Shown: piece by piece, positions 60,861-64,000 of the stretch | Position numbering within the stretch: the first letter of the stretch is position 1 | Layout of the letters: each line of letters starts with the position of its first letter | DNA from: Zhengitettix transpicula | Lineage: Eukaryota; Arthropoda; Insecta; Orthoptera; Tetrigidae | Direction of reading: 5' to 3' | DNA length: 64,000 bases | NCBI GenBank assembly: GCA_037074705.1 | Contig: CM073591.1 | Span: 34,266,587-34,330,586 of the forward strand | Position numbers and translations under genes: made by a program | The notes under the pieces: generated by a model | Database searches by the model: none | Seen by the model: only the letters and a program-made list of their open reading frames with translations | What the model was told of the DNA's origin: nothing

Positions 60861-63008
60861 TTCTCTATTAACAAAATTTCTCATTCAATTCCAGAAAAAT
60901 GTTTATTATAATTATTATCTGCTTGTTGTTACCCTTATGATTCGCACATCATTGTTTCATAAAACGAACAATAAGTATATTATATTTACTGTGCCGATTA
61001 TAATCATAGTATAGTGACAGACAACAAACTGAATCCGCGAATTATCATTACATCATTTTACTTAAGTTACATAAATTGCTGCAATGGAAAAATTGTAAAC
61101 AGTTCGCTACAAAAATAGAAACATCTCCTACATGTAAACCAATTGACTACATGGAGTAATACTCCACAGGTAAAGTTAAGGTTATAGGACAAAAAATATA
61201 TAAGCAAAGTGGAAAAATATTATAATAAGAGACAAATCACAGGAAAGATAAAAAAATATATATATTAGTATATTTACGTATATCGTTACTACGATCAACC
61301 AGATATTAATAGCATGTAAGTGAAATGAAATACTCTTATTAATCTGAAATATGTTACTTATACTTCACATATTAAGTATCGCTTCACACTTCCTTATTCT
61401 TAAAAAAAATAGGAAAATTATCAAGCTTAAAAGCCTCAATCTGAGCCTGCTTATAAAATTAAATTTTCCAACCTCTAATTTCATTTGTAAGCTTAAGTTT
61501 ATATTAGTTTTATTATTAATTTGTTATAAAACATATATTAAAATAAAGGCTATTACCATTTACGGAGAAATTATGTTTCTGAAGCGAATACGCTAACTTT
61601 AGAAAATGAAAGGAGATTTGAAGGTACTTAAAAAAGTGCCTCTAATTTCAAATTGATGAAGAGGCCTTACAGATACTCAATTGTTCACCGTAATAAAATA
61701 TACATTTCACTTAAAATATATTTAACAGAATAAAGTGCATATTTTTCCATTCTAATTAATTAAGATTAACTTTCAAATTTCATCAAATTACTGACTGATA
61801 TTTATAATCTTACTATTAACTTAAATTCCCCATATTTTTTATTAAATTATAAAATTTTATTTCCTGCTTCTAATTTGAAAAGATGGGACGTTTCAATTAA
61901 AACCTACAATAATTTTAGAGGATTAATTCAATAAAAGCCTCCAAGATTTTCTTTTTCCTAGAAAACAAATATTACTTAAAAATAAAATTTATGTTTCCTT
62001 TAAAGTAATATATATATACATTGTGTGTGTCAAAAATAAATTCAGAGATAAACGCACTGAAATAAGGGGATATTAATCATATTGACTAGCAACTTTTACA
62101 TCCCAGAAACAAAAATTGCTCCTTCACTTACAAAGTTGACGGAAATTAAATTATTTTGTTAGGGATCTAAAAAATATGCAGATAAAATAATTCAATAAGT
62201 CAATATCATTACAGCCATTTTGATAGGCAGTCACTAGGAATTCAATTGCACTCAGAACAGATATTTAATTTATTTCAATTGTGTTAACACTGAATATTGT
62301 TTAGACTGATCAGAAAAATAGTACTTCAGGTTAAAAACAATGAACATACTATGTTCTCGAATATATTTACACAACAAATATCTACGAATATAAAATCTAA
62401 AAAATGAACACAGCCTCCTCATAAAATATATTAATTCGTGCTGGTATCAACCGTAAGAACTTTTAATATACGTCGTAAGCTGCATCTAATGTACAAAAAC
62501 GAAGCGAAAAATCTATTTCCAATATTAATTGCTTAACGAAGTAACAAAAAATAGGATGTTAATAGAATTCACAATTTATTTAATACATTTATCAGTAAAG
62601 AATTACAAATTTTGTTTTAAATACGTGTTAAAATACCAAAAGTGAAATGTAAAAATTTATGCATTGATTGCATATTTAATTTTTGCAATTGGCGACTTAT
62701 TAAAACAATATAATATAATAGATTTAACATTGTGGTTCATATTTACGAATTCTGTATTACCAATCCCAATATTCCGTTTTGAATGTTTTCAGAATTCTAT
62801 GGCCCTTTAATTACTTCAATGAAATTATTAAAATCACCTTGTTATTTCACATGGCAATTACCTGTGATTAAATACCTTCAATTAATATAAGATTCGAAAT
62901 AAAATAATGCACCCTCCATGTATTTGTATACTAATAAATATTTAGTGCGGATATTAAAGCAATATTTACATTATCAAAAGAGGATAACAAATAAACATAT
63001 GCAGGTAG
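60861..63008. other. Intron 3 segment, no feature seen
   Basis: Strongly AT-rich, with no recognised repeat, exon or RNA gene. Several ATATAT runs occur (about 61255 and 62010). Confidence 0.5.
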
Positions 63009-64000
63009 GATTAGATTAGATTTATTTGTTCCATTAGTCCTCTGCTAAGGAAGTCATGTTCATATTGAATACAAATATGTGTTGAATAAATTATAAATAA
63101 ATACAACAGATAAAGAGTAAATATGAAGAATTAGAAAAGTACATATTTGAAAATACACGAAATAGGGACACATCTATATAAGAGACAGTGATAAGAATTG
63201 TTCTTTGTAGTATAAACTTCTCTTCACAAGTAGCACGAAATTTTGCAAGTAAAAAATAACACTAAACTTTGATAAATACAAGATTCCAAAATGTATTCTC
63301 CGAGTTAATTTAACTGGCAGCTTTTCTCAGCGACTGGAATCCTCTTCCGATCGACACGAAATAAACAATTATGAAGTATCAGTTGAACGTATAAAATAGA
63401 GATTTATGTTAGTACTAACCCGCATTTTCTAGGGAGCCAATGTTAGACTCAGGCCGATTTACAAATTAATTAGCACAGTAATCAGTAGAGTTTTGAATTT
63501 TTTAATAAACACGTTGTAAGTGCTTGCACTTGCGATGCTAAGAGGAAGAAAATTAAATAGCTTTATTCCTGAATTATGTATAATTTCTTCAAAAAGTGAC
63601 ATGATATTTGTCTGTTCATTAAGTCGCGCGATTTCTGGTATTGGTAACAAATTAATTTACATTACGTTTTACGAATTTAGAGATTCCAACATGTATCTAC
63701 TAGGTAACGTTAAAATCCCAAGAGCTTTGAAGAAAGGTCTACAACTTTCTCAATAATTGTTGTCACAAAGTATTCGGATGTCACGTTTCTGTAATTTCCG
63801 CAGAGCGAGAAGAAAGTCCCCCAGCTCGTTATTCCATAGCACATATTAGTAGGAAAATGTGTAGTTTTTACTATTAAAGTTTCTACTTGTTGCATTAATA
63901 AACGAAGGTAGTAATAGACAGAACTAAGTTTACTTGAGAGTAATTTAATAAGTTCAATCAAGGTGATCGTCAAATTAATTTTAATATCAATAAAAAACGT
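63009..64000 (-). pseudogene. LINE relic at window edge: RT C-terminus and 3' end
   Basis: On the minus strand from the window edge: LSSKLSSVYYYLRLL, VKTTHFPTNMCYGITSWGTF, a frame change, then LPIPEIARLNEQTNIMS, SGIKLFNFLPLSIA and FIKKFKTLLI. Near 63075-63035 it reads YEHDFLSRGLMEQINLI followed by a stop. The 3' end has two TCTAA units (63030-63009). These match the YGI..WG, G.K.FN.LPL and FK..L motifs of CR1/Jockey-type LINEs. Frame breaks make it a pseudogene. The 5' part would lie beyond 64000. Confidence 0.7.

Larger units (their letters stand above)
28336..64000 (+). other. Prop1: Paired-class homeobox gene, Prop1-like (5' part; continues past the window)
   Basis: The transcription unit is inferred from the promoter, three phased exons (28336-29173, 54188-54363, 58351-58458) and canonical GT-AG introns. 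The product would be a nuclear sequence-specific transcription factor. The homeodomain part visible (RRRHRTTFTQ then [10 protein letters not shown] and [22 protein letters not shown]) shares with vertebrate PROP1 the RRRHRTTF start, YPDI, LAR.T and L.EARIQ. From memory this fits the insect Prop1/CG32532 family better than Arx, Otp, Phox2, Prrx, Gsc, Otx or Pitx. Homeodomain residues 47-60, including specificity residue 50, lie beyond the window. The symbol denotes family membership; no insect function is asserted. Confidence 0.75.
58459..64000 (+). other. Intron 3 of the homeobox gene (continues past the window)
   Basis: It opens with GTCAGT. I found no plus-strand stretch in 58459-64000 that could encode VWFQNRRAK, so the final homeodomain exon must lie to the right. 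Most of the intron is AT-rich. Confidence 0.75.

Noticed and set aside
1..64000. CRISPR array, operon, prophage or other prokaryotic system
   Set aside because: Spliced homeobox gene, eukaryotic retroposons and large introns show eukaryotic DNA; no regularly spaced repeat array is present.

Overview
This is insect genomic DNA: AT-rich, full of decayed retroposons and DNA transposons, with one developmental gene. The abundant A-tailed retroposon family, the tRNA-derived SINEs, the Jockey/CR1-type LINE relics and the mariner remnants fit a cockroach or termite (Blattodea). That placement is inference from repeat style, not proof.

The only protein-coding gene I can support is on the + strand: the 5' part of a paired-class homeobox gene. 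Three exons are visible, with consistent splice phases: exon 1 (about 28336-29173), exon 2 (54188-54363) and exon 3 (58351-58458). They encode an acidic/Gly/His/Ala-rich N-terminus and homeodomain residues 1-46. The homeodomain closely resembles the Prop1 (Prophet of Pit-1) family. The rest (VWFQNRR onward) lies beyond base 64000. Intron 1 is 25 kb, intron 2 is 4 kb, and intron 3 exceeds 5.5 kb.

Layout. From 1 to 28 kb is the upstream intergenic region: SINEs (1.8, 8.3, 8.6 kb), an A-tailed retroposon family (3.7-4.8, 18.9, 21.1 kb), Penelope-like ribozyme-bearing fragments (14.0, 25.2 kb), a mariner pseudogene (19.6-20.2 kb), three LINE relics (21.7, 23.1-23.9, 23.9-24.6 kb) and several GC-richer unannotated islands. 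From 28.06 to 28.34 kb is a CpG-rich promoter with TATA, CCAAT, RFX X-box-like and GCCAT motifs. Intron 1 is mostly plain AT-rich DNA, with more Penelope-like fragments (34.9, 38.5, 38.8, 41.1 kb), GC islands at 36.6-37.0, 39.6, 43.7-44.3 and 48.6-49.0 kb, a cluster of retroposon copies at 44.7-50.6 kb, and a fold-back mariner at 53.06-53.81 kb just before exon 2. Intron 3 has a GC-rich island at 60.3-60.9 kb and a LINE relic at the right edge.

Most notable: (1) the first ATG of the homeobox mRNA is one base out of frame with the coding frame at a G run; (2) dispersed fragments with a hammerhead-ribozyme-like core whose stem II shows compensatory changes between copies; (3) a mariner element present as an inverted pair of internally deleted arms. 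I found no clearly new gene system.
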